In this document: piece after piece, positions 25,144-33,404 of the stretch
Numbering within the stretch: position 1 is the stretch's first letter
How the letters are laid out: the number at the start of each line of letters is the position of its first letter
From: Arthrobacter_M sp030063245
GTDB lineage: Bacteria; Actinomycetota; Actinomycetes; Actinomycetales; Micrococcaceae
Direction: 5' to 3'
Length of the DNA: 64,000 nt
Assembly: GCF_051131705.1 (NCBI RefSeq)
Contig: NZ_CP180316.1
Location: 1,426,001-1,490,000, forward strand
Program-made: the position numbers and the translations under genes
The notes under the pieces: generated by a model
The model's database searches: none
What the model was told of the DNA's origin: nothing
Seen by the model: only the letters and a program-made list of their open reading frames with translations

Positions 25144-26094
25144 TCAGCCGAGCAGCCCCGGCACGATCAGCAGCGCCGTGGGAACCGCGAGCAGCAGGAC
25201 GGAGCCGGCCAGCACCAGGAGCTGCGCGTTCCGGCTTAGTACCGGAGCCGGCTTCAGCAGCCGGCCCAGCCGTGCCGACGTCGTCTCCGGAGTATCGATG
25301 CGGTCTGCGCCACCGTTCACCAGCTCGCTGGCGGGCAGCAGGGCCGAGCCGCTGGCCACCAGAGCGATCGCCTTCACCAGGGTGGAGCGGTCCACTGATT
25401 CCAGTGCGACGTCGTCGGCCAACATCTCTATCAGCGAGTTGACCGAGCGCTGCGCCAGCCGTGACGTGGGCAGCCAAGGCAGTGCGTAACGCCAGGCTGC
25501 GAAGGCCCAAAGCAGCAGATGGTGGCGTTGGGCAAGATGGGCGTTTTCATGAATCAGGACCGCCCGCAGTTCGTCCGGCTCCAGCATGTTCATGAGTCCG
25601 TCGGAGAGCACCGTGACGGAACGGGATCCGCCGGGCAGGCAATATGCTACGGGTGCGTCGTGATTGATGACCACCGTTCCCGGCCTGCCGGTGGCCGGTG
25701 AGCTGAGCAGATCCAACAGCTCGCGGTGCCGACGGCGTTGTTTGCGGATCCGTGCGTAGGTCAACAGCAGGGTGAACAGCAGGTGGGCCAGCAGCAGGGC
25801 CGCGGCGCTGAGCGCGAAGGCATGCCAGAACTCGAGCCGCTCACCGGTGCTGCTGCCCAGCAGAATGCCGAGCAGATTCTTCAGCCCGGAGATCAGGTTT
25901 CCGCCCAGTGGCACGAGCCCAAACGCCAGCATTGCCCCGATCATGGACAACCCGCCAGCGAGGGCGATTGCCTGCCAGAGGACCATGGCGGTGAAGGGGG
26001 AGCGGGCGGTCCAACCGGCGCGGGCCAGCAACAGGGGAACCGGCCACGCCAGGATGACGGCAAGGAGTGCAAGGAACCAGGACGTCCAGAACAT
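25144..26094 (-). CDS. M56 family metalloprotease (BlaR1/MecR1-like, without sensor domain)
   Basis: 316 aa membrane protein with N-terminal helices (WFLALLAVILAWPVPLLLA and others), a cytoplasmic zinc protease motif HENAH (His182, Glu183, His186), and C-terminal helices. In BlaR1/MecR1 such a protease is activated by a signal and leads to cleavage of the BlaI/MecI repressor. This protein stops after the membrane/protease region and has no penicillin-binding sensor domain, so the signal is not obviously a beta-lactam. It follows the blaI-type gene by 35 bp on the same strand, which suggests an operon and functional pair. Confidence 0.88.
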   Translation of the reverse strand: MFWTSWFLALLAVILAWPVPLLLARAGWTARSPFTAMVLWQAIALAGGLSMIGAMLAFGLVPLGGNLISGLKNLLGILLGSSTGERLEFWHAFALSAAALLLAHLLFTLLLTYARIRKQRRRHRELLDLLSSPATGRPGTVVINHDAPVAYCLPGGSRSVTVLSDGLMNMLEPDELRAVLIHENAHLAQRHHLLLWAFAAWRYALPWLPTSRLAQRSVNSLIEMLADDVALESVDRSTLVKAIALVASGSALLPASELVNGGADRIDTPETTSARLGRLLKPAPVLSRNAQLLVLAGSVLLLAVPTALLIVPGLLG

Positions 26095-26129
26095 CAGCTG
26101 TATGCGTCCAACCGGTGTGCCTGGTGGCC

Positions 26130-26510
26130 CTAGCCCTGGCCGAGCAGTTTACGCAGCGTGGTGGCCTCGCCGTCGCTCACGGTTCCGATAAAGCGCGCCA
26201 AAACGGCCTCACGGTCCGGAGCGGATCCGAGGACCTCGAGCATCAGCTCGGCCGTGTGCTCGGCTCGGCTGGTGACCGAGCGGTACCGGTGCGGGCGGAT
26301 GGATCTTTCGCGTTCCACCAGGCCCTTCTTTTCCAGCCGTGACAGTACGGTCAAAACGGTGGTGACCGCCAGTTCCCTGCTGTCGGTTCCGCCAGCGACG
26401 GCGGGCGGACGCTGGGAGAGCAGGTCCCGCAGGGCGTTCGCGGTAATCGCTTCCGGGTGTTCCCACAGCAGATCCATAACGGCTCGTTCGAGCTCCCCCA
26501 AAGTGGCCAT
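26130..26510 (-). CDS. blaI: BlaI/MecI/CopY family transcriptional repressor
   Basis: 126 aa, full length. The N-terminal winged helix (LGELERAVMDLLWEHPEAIT; TTVLTVLSRLEKKGLVERER) is followed by a dimerisation region (LMLEVLGSAPDREAVLARF), the place where BlaI-type repressors are cleaved. It is first in an operon with the M56 protease and divergent from cydABDC. Two identical-arm palindromes in the shared intergenic region are its probable operators, implying autoregulation and control of the oxidase genes. Confidence 0.92.
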   Translation of the reverse strand: MATLGELERAVMDLLWEHPEAITANALRDLLSQRPPAVAGGTDSRELAVTTVLTVLSRLEKKGLVERERSIRPHRYRSVTSRAEHTAELMLEVLGSAPDREAVLARFIGTVSDGEATTLRKLLGQG

Positions 26511-26575
26511 CGTGATCCTTTTAAAGTGGGTGCGGCAGATGCCTTGGCTTAAATCTACAGGGTCCGGCCGAAATA

Positions 26576-26592
26576 TTCTACAATTGGTAGAA
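26576..26592. promoter_or_regulatory. candidate BlaI operator 1
   Basis: Perfect palindrome TTCTAC-N5-GTAGAA in the 136-bp gap between divergent blaI and cydA. BlaI-family operators are likewise short TAC/GTA dyads. Confidence 0.7.
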
Positions 26593-26599
26593 ATTGGTT

Positions 26600-26616
26600 T
26601 TCTACGTATCGTAGAA
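26600..26616. promoter_or_regulatory. candidate BlaI operator 2
   Basis: Second perfect TTCTAC-N5-GTAGAA palindrome with identical arms and a different spacer. Its centre is 24 bp from that of operator 1 and it ends 30 bp before the cydA start codon. Binding here would block cydA transcription or early elongation. Confidence 0.7.
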
Positions 26617-26646
26617 GAGTCATGTTCCCGTCCCTAAGGTGAATCG

Positions 26647-28311
26647 ATGGAAGCCCTGGATATCGCACGGTGGCAGTTCGGAATAACCACCGTCTACCAC
26701 TTCCTGATGGTCCCGCTGACCATTGGCCTTGGCCTGTTGGTGGCCTTGCTGCAGACGCTGTGGCAGCGGAGCGGCAAGGAAGAGTACCTTCGGATGACCA
26801 AATTTTGGGGCAAGCTCTTCCTGATCAACTTCATCATGGGTGTCGCCACCGGCTTGGTGCAGGAGTTCCAGTTCGGCATGGCCTGGAGCGAGTACAGCCG
26901 CTTCGTCGGCGACGTGTTCGGCGCCCCGCTGGCGATGGAGTCCCTGCTGGCTTTCTTTATCGAATCGACCTTCCTGGGACTGTGGATCTTCGGCTGGAAA
27001 AAACTCCCCGCCCGGATCCACCTGGCGTGCCTGTGGATTGCGGTGCTTGGTTCGGCGGTGTCGGCGTACTTCATCCTGGTGGCGAATTCATGGATGCAGC
27101 ATCCGGTGGGTGTCGAAATGGTGGACGGACGTCCGCGGATGGTCGATGCCTGGGCCGTCTTCACCAACAACACCGCGCTGGTGGCATTCCCGCACACGCT
27201 CACCGGGGCCGTCGCTGTCGCCGGCGGGTTTCTGCTGGGTATTTCCTGGTATCACCTGTGGCGTCGCCGGCGCGACGGCGTCGACACCATCGATGCTGAC
27301 GGCCGCGTGGTGGTGGGGGAGTCGGCCACCATCCCCGGCCGCGACCGGACCGACCACGCCGTCTGGATCCGCTCCCTGCGCATTGGCGCTGTGGTGGCCA
27401 TGATTGCCTTCGCCGGCACCGCGATCACCGGCGACATGCAGGGCAAACTGATGTTTGAGCAGCAGCCGATGAAAATGGCCGCTGCTGAGGCCGCCTGCCA
27501 CGACGGCACCAGTTTCTCTATTCTCTCGATCGGGGACCCGGGCAGCAAGAACTGCAGCGACGTCACTGCCGTGATTGAGGTGCCCGGAATTCTTTCCTTC
27601 CTGGCGCACAACGATTTCACCACCGACATCAAAGGTGTCAATACGCTGGTCCCCGAGTATCAGGCCAAATACGGCACCACACTGCCTGCCAATCCGATCT
27701 ACGGTGATCGGGCCGGCCAGGAGATCCAGTACGTACCCGTCATGGCGGTCACATATTGGGGCTTTCGGATCATGATCGGCTTCGGAGGACTGGCGGCGCT
27801 GGCCGCCCTGGTGGGACTGGTACTGGTCCGCAAGGGCACCGTGCCGTCGTCACGATGGCTGATGCGGTTGGCCCTCTTCAGCATTCTGGCGCCGTTCGGG
27901 GCTAACGCGGCGGGCTGGATCTTCACGGAAATGGGCCGGCAGCCATTTGTCGTGGCACCCAACCCGCAGCTCAGCGGCATTGACCAGGTCTTCATGTTCA
28001 CCGCCGCGGCCGTCTCGCCCGGCGTCTCCGCGGGGGAGCTGATCTTCTCGCTGGTGATGCTAGCGAGCGTCTACGCGGTGCTGCTGGTGGTGGAGGTGAG
28101 ACTGCTCTTCCGCTACGTCCGGGGCGGTGTCGCCGCGGCGATGCCCGAGCTCGCGCACGCCGCGAAGGAGGGTCCCGTGAACCTGCGTAAGTCCGACGGC
28201 GCGTCGAAGTCCGACGATGCGTCGAAGTCCGACGACGACGAGGGCAGCGGTGCGGGCGGCTCCGGCGGCAGCCCGGGGGATTCCGATGATGTCCTCGCCT
28301 TCGCCTACTGA
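26647..28311 (+). CDS. cydA: cytochrome bd ubiquinol/menaquinol oxidase subunit I
   Basis: 554 aa. The haem-bearing subunit of cytochrome bd, a high-affinity terminal oxidase in the membrane. His18 (TTVYHFLMVPLT) is the expected high-spin haem ligand; a second conserved His lies in FPHTLTGAVAVAG. The family signature GRQPFVV starts at residue 430. The quinol-binding Q-loop appears short. A hydrophilic C-terminal tail holds three 6-residue KSDDAS-type repeats encoded by an 18-bp tandem repeat (about 28190-28243). The ATG is preceded by AAGG. It heads cydA-cydB-cydDC and lies behind two candidate BlaI operators. Confidence 0.96.
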   Translation: MEALDIARWQFGITTVYHFLMVPLTIGLGLLVALLQTLWQRSGKEEYLRMTKFWGKLFLINFIMGVATGLVQEFQFGMAWSEYSRFVGDVFGAPLAMESLLAFFIESTFLGLWIFGWKKLPARIHLACLWIAVLGSAVSAYFILVANSWMQHPVGVEMVDGRPRMVDAWAVFTNNTALVAFPHTLTGAVAVAGGFLLGISWYHLWRRRRDGVDTIDADGRVVVGESATIPGRDRTDHAVWIRSLRIGAVVAMIAFAGTAITGDMQGKLMFEQQPMKMAAAEAACHDGTSFSILSIGDPGSKNCSDVTAVIEVPGILSFLAHNDFTTDIKGVNTLVPEYQAKYGTTLPANPIYGDRAGQEIQYVPVMAVTYWGFRIMIGFGGLAALAALVGLVLVRKGTVPSSRWLMRLALFSILAPFGANAAGWIFTEMGRQPFVVAPNPQLSGIDQVFMFTAAAVSPGVSAGELIFSLVMLASVYAVLLVVEVRLLFRYVRGGVAAAMPELAHAAKEGPVNLRKSDGASKSDDASKSDDDEGSGAGGSGGSPGDSDDVLAFAY

Positions 28312-28432
28312 GATCCGCCACGCCGGCAGGGCCTGTCGTGCAGGGGTCGGCCCTGCGCGGGTCGACCCCCAAAGTTGCGGTCCGGCCGCCGCCCAGCGCA
28401 TTGATTTTCCCCTAACGTTAAAGGACACCGTC

Positions 28433-29464
28433 ATGGAGACCCTGCCGACTATCTGGTTTGTGCTGATTGCCGTGCTCTGGACCGGCTACCTCTTCCTGGA
28501 AGGCTTCGATCTGGGCGTCGGCATGCTGATGAAGCTCTTCGCCCGCAACAACACCGAACGCCGGGTGCTGCTGAACACCGTCGGGCCAGTCTGGGACGGC
28601 AATGAGGTCTGGCTGATCACCGCCGCCGGGGCCATGTTTGCGGCCTTCCCACTCTGGTATGCGTCGCTGTTTTCGGCCCTCTATATTCCACTGGTCTTTG
28701 TCCTGCTGGGGTTGATTTTCCGTGCTGTCGCCTTCGAGTACCGCGGCAAAATCGATTCCAGGCGCTGGCGCGACCGCTGGGACTGGGCCATTGCCCTGGG
28801 TTCCTTCGTCTCGGCATTCGGAATCGGGGCCGCCCTGGCCCTGACCACGACGGGTCTCCCGCTCGACGCCAACGGTGACCGCGTGGGCGGCCCGTTCGCC
28901 TGGTTCAGCTGGTACGCCGTGCTGGGCGGCTTCGCCGTCGTCGGCTTCTCGCTGGTGCACGCCGCAGCCTTCCTTGCCCTGAAAACGGACGGTGCGATCC
29001 GCGAACGCGCCCGGCGCCTGGTGACCCGCTGGCTCCCGGTGGGTCTGCTGCCGCTGGTCCTCTGGATGGTGCTGCTGACCTATCAGCACGGTAAGGGGAT
29101 CAGCTGGCTGCTGGTCGCCGTGTCCGCGGTAGCCGCCTTCACCGCCTGGCGGATGGCCGGCCGAGGCCGGGAGGGCTGGAGTTTTCTGGGTCTGGGCGTG
29201 TTCCTGCTGGCCGGCAGTGCCGCGATCTTCGGATCCGTCTTCCCCACGGTTCTCCCCTCCACGCTCAACCAAGAGTGGGACCTGACCATCAGCAACGCCT
29301 CCTCCTCGCCGTACACCCTCGGGTTGATGAGCATTGTGGCCTGTGTGGGTGTGCCGCTGGTGTTGGCCTACCAGTGCTGGACCTACTGGGTTTTCCGCAA
29401 GCGCGTCAGCGCCAGCCAGTTGCCGCAGGCGCACGACGTGGTGCCTGCCGTGGGGACGGACTGA
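28433..29464 (+). CDS. cydB: cytochrome bd oxidase subunit II
   Basis: 343 aa, the usual length, with 8-9 predicted membrane helices. The N-terminal WFVLIAVLWTGYLFLEGFDL and the following VGPVWDGNEVWLITAAGA are diagnostic for CydB. The ATG at 28433 was chosen for AAAGGA 7 nt upstream; the frame extends back into cydA without homology. It follows cydA by 121 bp, and the cydDC start comes 1 bp after its stop. Confidence 0.96.
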   Translation: METLPTIWFVLIAVLWTGYLFLEGFDLGVGMLMKLFARNNTERRVLLNTVGPVWDGNEVWLITAAGAMFAAFPLWYASLFSALYIPLVFVLLGLIFRAVAFEYRGKIDSRRWRDRWDWAIALGSFVSAFGIGAALALTTTGLPLDANGDRVGGPFAWFSWYAVLGGFAVVGFSLVHAAAFLALKTDGAIRERARRLVTRWLPVGLLPLVLWMVLLTYQHGKGISWLLVAVSAVAAFTAWRMAGRGREGWSFLGLGVFLLAGSAAIFGSVFPTVLPSTLNQEWDLTISNASSSPYTLGLMSIVACVGVPLVLAYQCWTYWVFRKRVSASQLPQAHDVVPAVGTD

Positions 29465-29465
29465 G

Positions 29466-32400
29466 ATGGCTCTCGGCAACGGCCCGCGGCTGCCCGCCGG
29501 GGCCAGGCGCAGCCTGTATCTGCTCGGTCTGCTGATCGCGCTGAAGTCGCTGATCTGGCTGCTGCTGGCCCAGGCGGTGGTCACAGGGATAGTCAGCGTG
29601 ATATCCGACCACGGCGGCCTGACGGCGGCTCTGTTGACCGGTGCCGTCGCCGCGCTGGCCCGGGCAGCCGTGGTTTGGGCCATCGCCGTTGTGGCCCGGC
29701 AGACGGCACTCGGCGCCAAGGAGGACCTTCGCCTGAAACTTGCCGGACGGATGGTCCTCGACGCCGGTAGTGGTGCCGGAGGACAGGGTGCCGGTGGTGG
29801 TGCCGGTGGACAGGGTGCCGGCACCGTGCTGGCCACCCGCGGACTGGACGCGCTGGATAACTATTACACCCAGTTTCTGCCGGCCGTGGTCGGCTGCGCC
29901 ACGATGCCGCTGCTGATCGGTGCCCGGATTCTGCTGGCGGACTGGGTCAGCGCCCTGATTGTCGTCCTGACGGTGCCGCTGGTGCCGCTGTTCATGGTGC
30001 TGATCGGCATGCACACCCGCGAGCAGGTGGAACGGGCGGCGGATTCGCTGTCCCGGCTGTCCAATCACCTGCTGGAGCTGGCAAAGGGACTGCCCGTGTT
30101 GGTGGGCCTGGGCCGGGCGAAGGCGCAGACCGAGGCACTGCGGAGGGTCTCCGAGGACTACCGCCGGACCACCATGGGTACGTTGCGCGTGGCGTTCCTG
30201 TCCGCGCTGGCACTGGAACTGGTCGCCACCCTCTCGGTCGCCGTCGTCGCCGTTTTCATCGGCGTGCGGCTGGTGCAGGGCTCCATGGATCTGGAAACGG
30301 GCCTGTTGGTGCTCATCCTGGCGCCGGAGTGTTACCTGCCGCTGCGTGAGCTGGGCACTGCGCACCACGCCAGCGAGGACGGCCGGGAGGCGCTGGAGCG
30401 GGCGGAGAAAATCCTTGCCGCTCCGGTTGCGGTGCCCCTGACGGTTCGGGTGCCTGCGGCTCAGTTGCATTCCCCGCAGGCCGACGACGGCGCTCCGGAC
30501 AACGGCGGCGCCGGGGATTACGGCGGCGCTGGGGATGACGGCGGCGGGCGGCCGCGGGCGGACCGGCACGCCCCGGAGGTCCGGCACGTCCCGGAGGTCC
30601 GGGTGTCCGGGCTGCGCGTCAGTTATCCGGATCGGAGCGGCGACGCGGTTTCCGGACTGAGTTTCACGGCCCCGGCTGGGCAGATCACCGCAATTTCCGG
30701 GCCAAGCGGCTGCGGAAAATCCACCCTGCTGCACGTACTGGCCGGCATCGTCGCCCCGCTTTCCGTGACTGAGACTGGGCTGCTTGGTCCGTCCGAGACT
30801 GCGCCGCAGGCCGCGACAGCCACCGTGGCAGAGGCTGACGCGGACGCCGGACCGGACGGCAGGACTGCGGCACCGGCGGTGCAGGTCAGCGGCCAGATCA
30901 CGGGGGTAGATCCCGAACACCTGGCGTGGGTGCCGCAGCATCCAGCCACCGTTGAACAGACTGCCCGTGCCGAAGTGGAACTTTACGGTGCAGGCGTCGG
31001 AACGGCGCCTCGCGGAACGGCTGACGAGCTGCTGAACCGAGTGGGGCTTGGCTATGCCGCCGCGCGCCATCCGGCGGAGCTCAGCCCGGGAGAGCTGCGG
31101 CGCCTTGCACTTGCCCGTGCTCTGGCCCGCATCGAGGCCGGAGCAACCGTGCTGCTGCTGGACGAACCGACGGCCCATTTGGACGGTCTCACAGCCCGCA
31201 GCATCGAGCGGACCATTATCGCTCTCTGTGGAACTGTCACTATCATCCTCGTCGCGCACAATGAATCCACGCTCGCACTGGCGGATCATGTGGTCCGCCT
31301 CGATGCCGGCGGCATTCGGACGGCCGAAAGTTCCGATGCCGGCGGAGCCAGGGACGCGCGGAGCCTGCCGATCACTGTCTCCGGGGACGTTGACCCGAGC
31401 ACGCTCATCGTCAAGGACGTTTTGGCCTCCGGCGGTGCGGCCGGTCCCTCTTCCAACGGTCTCCTCCCTTCTGCCGCACGAGCGCCCTGTACGTCTTCAG
31501 TCCGGGCGGACCGTCCTTCTTCCTCCCGGTCCGCCCGGTCCGGCCATTCCGCCCGGTCTGGCAAATCCGTCCCCACCGCACGGCTGTTCAGACTGCTGGT
31601 CGCCGTGCTGGAACCATGGCGCCCGCGGTTCCTGCTCGCCGTCGTCGCCGGTGCGGTGGCAACGCTCGCCGCCCTCGCGCTGACCGCTCTCTCCGGCTGG
31701 CTGATCGTGCGTGCCAGCCAGCAACCGGCCATCCTGTATCTGTTGGTCGCCATTGTGGGCGTCAGGTTCTTCGGTCTGCTCCGGGCGGTCTCGCGATACT
31801 GCGAGCGGCTCTGGCTGCACGACGCGGTCTTCGCTTCGCTCACCCGTTTGCGTGTGCACGTCTGGGAATCCCTGACGCTGCGGGTGCTCTCCCGGCGGTC
31901 CCTGCTGCGCGGTGACGGCGCGGTGGACCACTTGATCGGGGATTTCGACGCCGTGCGTGACTTGGCGCCGCGGGTGGTGCTCCCGCCGGCCGCCGGCCTG
32001 CTGGCCGCAGCGGCCGTGGTGACGACGACGGCGCTGCTGCTGCCTGCCGCCGCCCCGCTCCAGCTCGTGGTGCTCACAGGTGCTTTGCTGCTGGCTCCGG
32101 CCACCGCCCTGTGGGCCGACAATAGAGCAGGCATTGCCGAACACCGGCACCGCTCCGCCGTCATCCGCACCGTGAGCGTCCTGCTCGGCGCGGCCGCCGA
32201 TTTACGCGTCAACCGCGCGGACGGGCCACTGCTGGAACGGCTCCGCCGGGATGATCGCGCCGCGACGACGGCAGTACAGAGGGCGGCCCGGGCACAAGGC
32301 ACAGCGCAGGGCCTCTTGGTTCTGTTTTCTGCCCTGGGCGCTTTTGGCATTCTTGGCACAGGTGCAGGTCAGGTCGCGTCCGGGACGCTTCCCGTCGAGG

Positions 32401-33314
32401 CATTGGCCGCGCTGGTGCTGCTGAATCTCTCCCTGGTGGACGCCTTTGCCCCGGTCTGTGCCGCCGTCCAGCTCTGGCCCGCGCTGCGAACGGTGCTGGC
32501 ACGCTTCAGTGATGACTTTGTGCCCGCGGGCGCAGGCGGGGAGAACGCCGGCTCCGGGCGCGTCCGCCCGGAGCCGCTTTCGGCGCTGCCTGCGGATTCA
32601 CGGCAGAGTTCCGCAACGCCCGGTCTGAGGCTAAAGGGCGTCACGGCGCACTGGCCGGATTCGGCCGCGCCCGTTTTCAGCGGGCTCGATGCGACCGTGC
32701 GCAGCGGCGAATGGCTGACGGTGACGGGGGAGTCAGGGTCTGGGAAATCAACTCTGCTGGCCGTGATGCTCGACTTCCTGGCACCCCTCGAGGGAACCTG
32801 CACCTCGACGGGCCGGATCGCGTGGTGTCCGCAGCAGGGGCACCTCTTCGACTCCTCCCTCCGGGCGAACCTGCTGCTGGCGCGCCCGCGGTCAGACGCG
32901 CCTGTGGAGGCCGAGCTGGTTAAGGTGCTCAACGACGTCGGGCTCGGTCCGCTGCTTCGGGAGCTGCCGAACGGGCTGGACACCCGGCTCGGCCCGGAGG
33001 GCAGTCATCTCTCCGGTGGACAGCGCCAGCGGGCCGCGGTCGCACGAACCCTGCTCACCGGCGCCGATGTGCTCCTGCTGGACGAGCCCACGGCCCATCT
33101 TGACACCGAATCGGCGGCCTCGCTGCTGGCGGACCTGCGCCGGGCGCTACGGGACAAAGCGGTGGTGCTGGTCACCCACGACCTGGCGGCTCGCCATCCG
33201 GCGGACCTCACCCTGGAGCTCGGGGCGCCGAGAGTCTCCACGGGGAGTGCTCCCATGGATGTGCAGGCCACCCAGGCATCCGCCGAGTACCAAGCCGTTC
33301 TGAGCTGGCGATAG
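29466..33314 (+). CDS. cydDC: fused CydD-CydC thiol reductant ABC exporter
   Basis: 1282 aa, two ABC half-transporters in one chain, as often in actinobacteria. The complex exports glutathione/cysteine-type thiols needed for cytochrome bd assembly. The CydD half has a membrane domain and a nucleotide-binding domain: Walker A GPSGCGKST at residue 412, signature LSPGELRRLALA, Walker B VLLLDEPTAHLD. The CydC half starts near residue 700: Walker A GESGSGKST at residue 1088, signature LSGGQRQRAAVA, Walker B repeated exactly. Low-complexity inserts lie at residues about 100-118 (GAGGQGAGGGAGG), about 340-375 (GGAGDYGGAGDDGG) and in the first nucleotide-binding domain after Walker A (about residues 430-475). 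The ATG start is 1 bp after cydB. Confidence 0.95.
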   Translation: MALGNGPRLPAGARRSLYLLGLLIALKSLIWLLLAQAVVTGIVSVISDHGGLTAALLTGAVAALARAAVVWAIAVVARQTALGAKEDLRLKLAGRMVLDAGSGAGGQGAGGGAGGQGAGTVLATRGLDALDNYYTQFLPAVVGCATMPLLIGARILLADWVSALIVVLTVPLVPLFMVLIGMHTREQVERAADSLSRLSNHLLELAKGLPVLVGLGRAKAQTEALRRVSEDYRRTTMGTLRVAFLSALALELVATLSVAVVAVFIGVRLVQGSMDLETGLLVLILAPECYLPLRELGTAHHASEDGREALERAEKILAAPVAVPLTVRVPAAQLHSPQADDGAPDNGGAGDYGGAGDDGGGRPRADRHAPEVRHVPEVRVSGLRVSYPDRSGDAVSGLSFTAPAGQITAISGPSGCGKSTLLHVLAGIVAPLSVTETGLLGPSETAPQAATATVAEADADAGPDGRTAAPAVQVSGQITGVDPEHLAWVPQHPATVEQTARAEVELYGAGVGTAPRGTADELLNRVGLGYAAARHPAELSPGELRRLALARALARIEAGATVLLLDEPTAHLDGLTARSIERTIIALCGTVTIILVAHNESTLALADHVVRLDAGGIRTAESSDAGGARDARSLPITVSGDVDPSTLIVKDVLASGGAAGPSSNGLLPSAARAPCTSSVRADRPSSSRSARSGHSARSGKSVPTARLFRLLVAVLEPWRPRFLLAVVAGAVATLAALALTALSGWLIVRASQQPAILYLLVAIVGVRFFGLLRAVSRYCERLWLHDAVFASLTRLRVHVWESLTLRVLSRRSLLRGDGAVDHLIGDFDAVRDLAPRVVLPPAAGLLAAAAVVTTTALLLPAAAPLQLVVLTGALLLAPATALWADNRAGIAEHRHRSAVIRTVSVLLGAAADLRVNRADGPLLERLRRDDRAATTAVQRAARAQGTAQGLLVLFSALGAFGILGTGAGQVASGTLPVEALAALVLLNLSLVDAFAPVCAAVQLWPALRTVLARFSDDFVPAGAGGENAGSGRVRPEPLSALPADSRQSSATPGLRLKGVTAHWPDSAAPVFSGLDATVRSGEWLTVTGESGSGKSTLLAVMLDFLAPLEGTCTSTGRIAWCPQQGHLFDSSLRANLLLARPRSDAPVEAELVKVLNDVGLGPLLRELPNGLDTRLGPEGSHLSGGQRQRAAVARTLLTGADVLLLDEPTAHLDTESAASLLADLRRALRDKAVVLVTHDLAARHPADLTLELGAPRVSTGSAPMDVQATQASAEYQAVLSWR

Positions 33315-33404
33315 ACAAGGTTGAGACCAAGAATTATGGCTCCTGCAACCAGCAGCAAAATAGCGAAAAGCATCGCGATGGCGGCCAGGGCTTTCGCCTT
33401 TTCC
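33315..33404 (-). pseudogene. remnant of a membrane-protein gene cut by the insertion sequence
   Basis: Read on the minus strand, this strip beside the IS encodes a strongly hydrophobic helix (ALAAIAMLFAILLLVAGAII) preceded by a charged EKAKA segment. It looks like the C-terminal anchor of a small membrane protein. Rejoining across the IS (removing 33405-34861) gives no clear continuous frame, so either the gene was already broken or the similarity is accidental. Confidence 0.25.
33397..33404. repeat. 8-bp target-site duplication, left copy
   Basis: CCTTTTCC immediately outside the left end of the IS, repeated exactly at 34854-34861. Eight base pairs is the usual ISL3-family duplication. Confidence 0.9.

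Noticed and set aside
25144..26510. Beta-lactam resistance operon
   Set aside because: No beta-lactamase or penicillin-binding protein gene nearby and no sensor domain on the protease; cyd genes are the neighbours.
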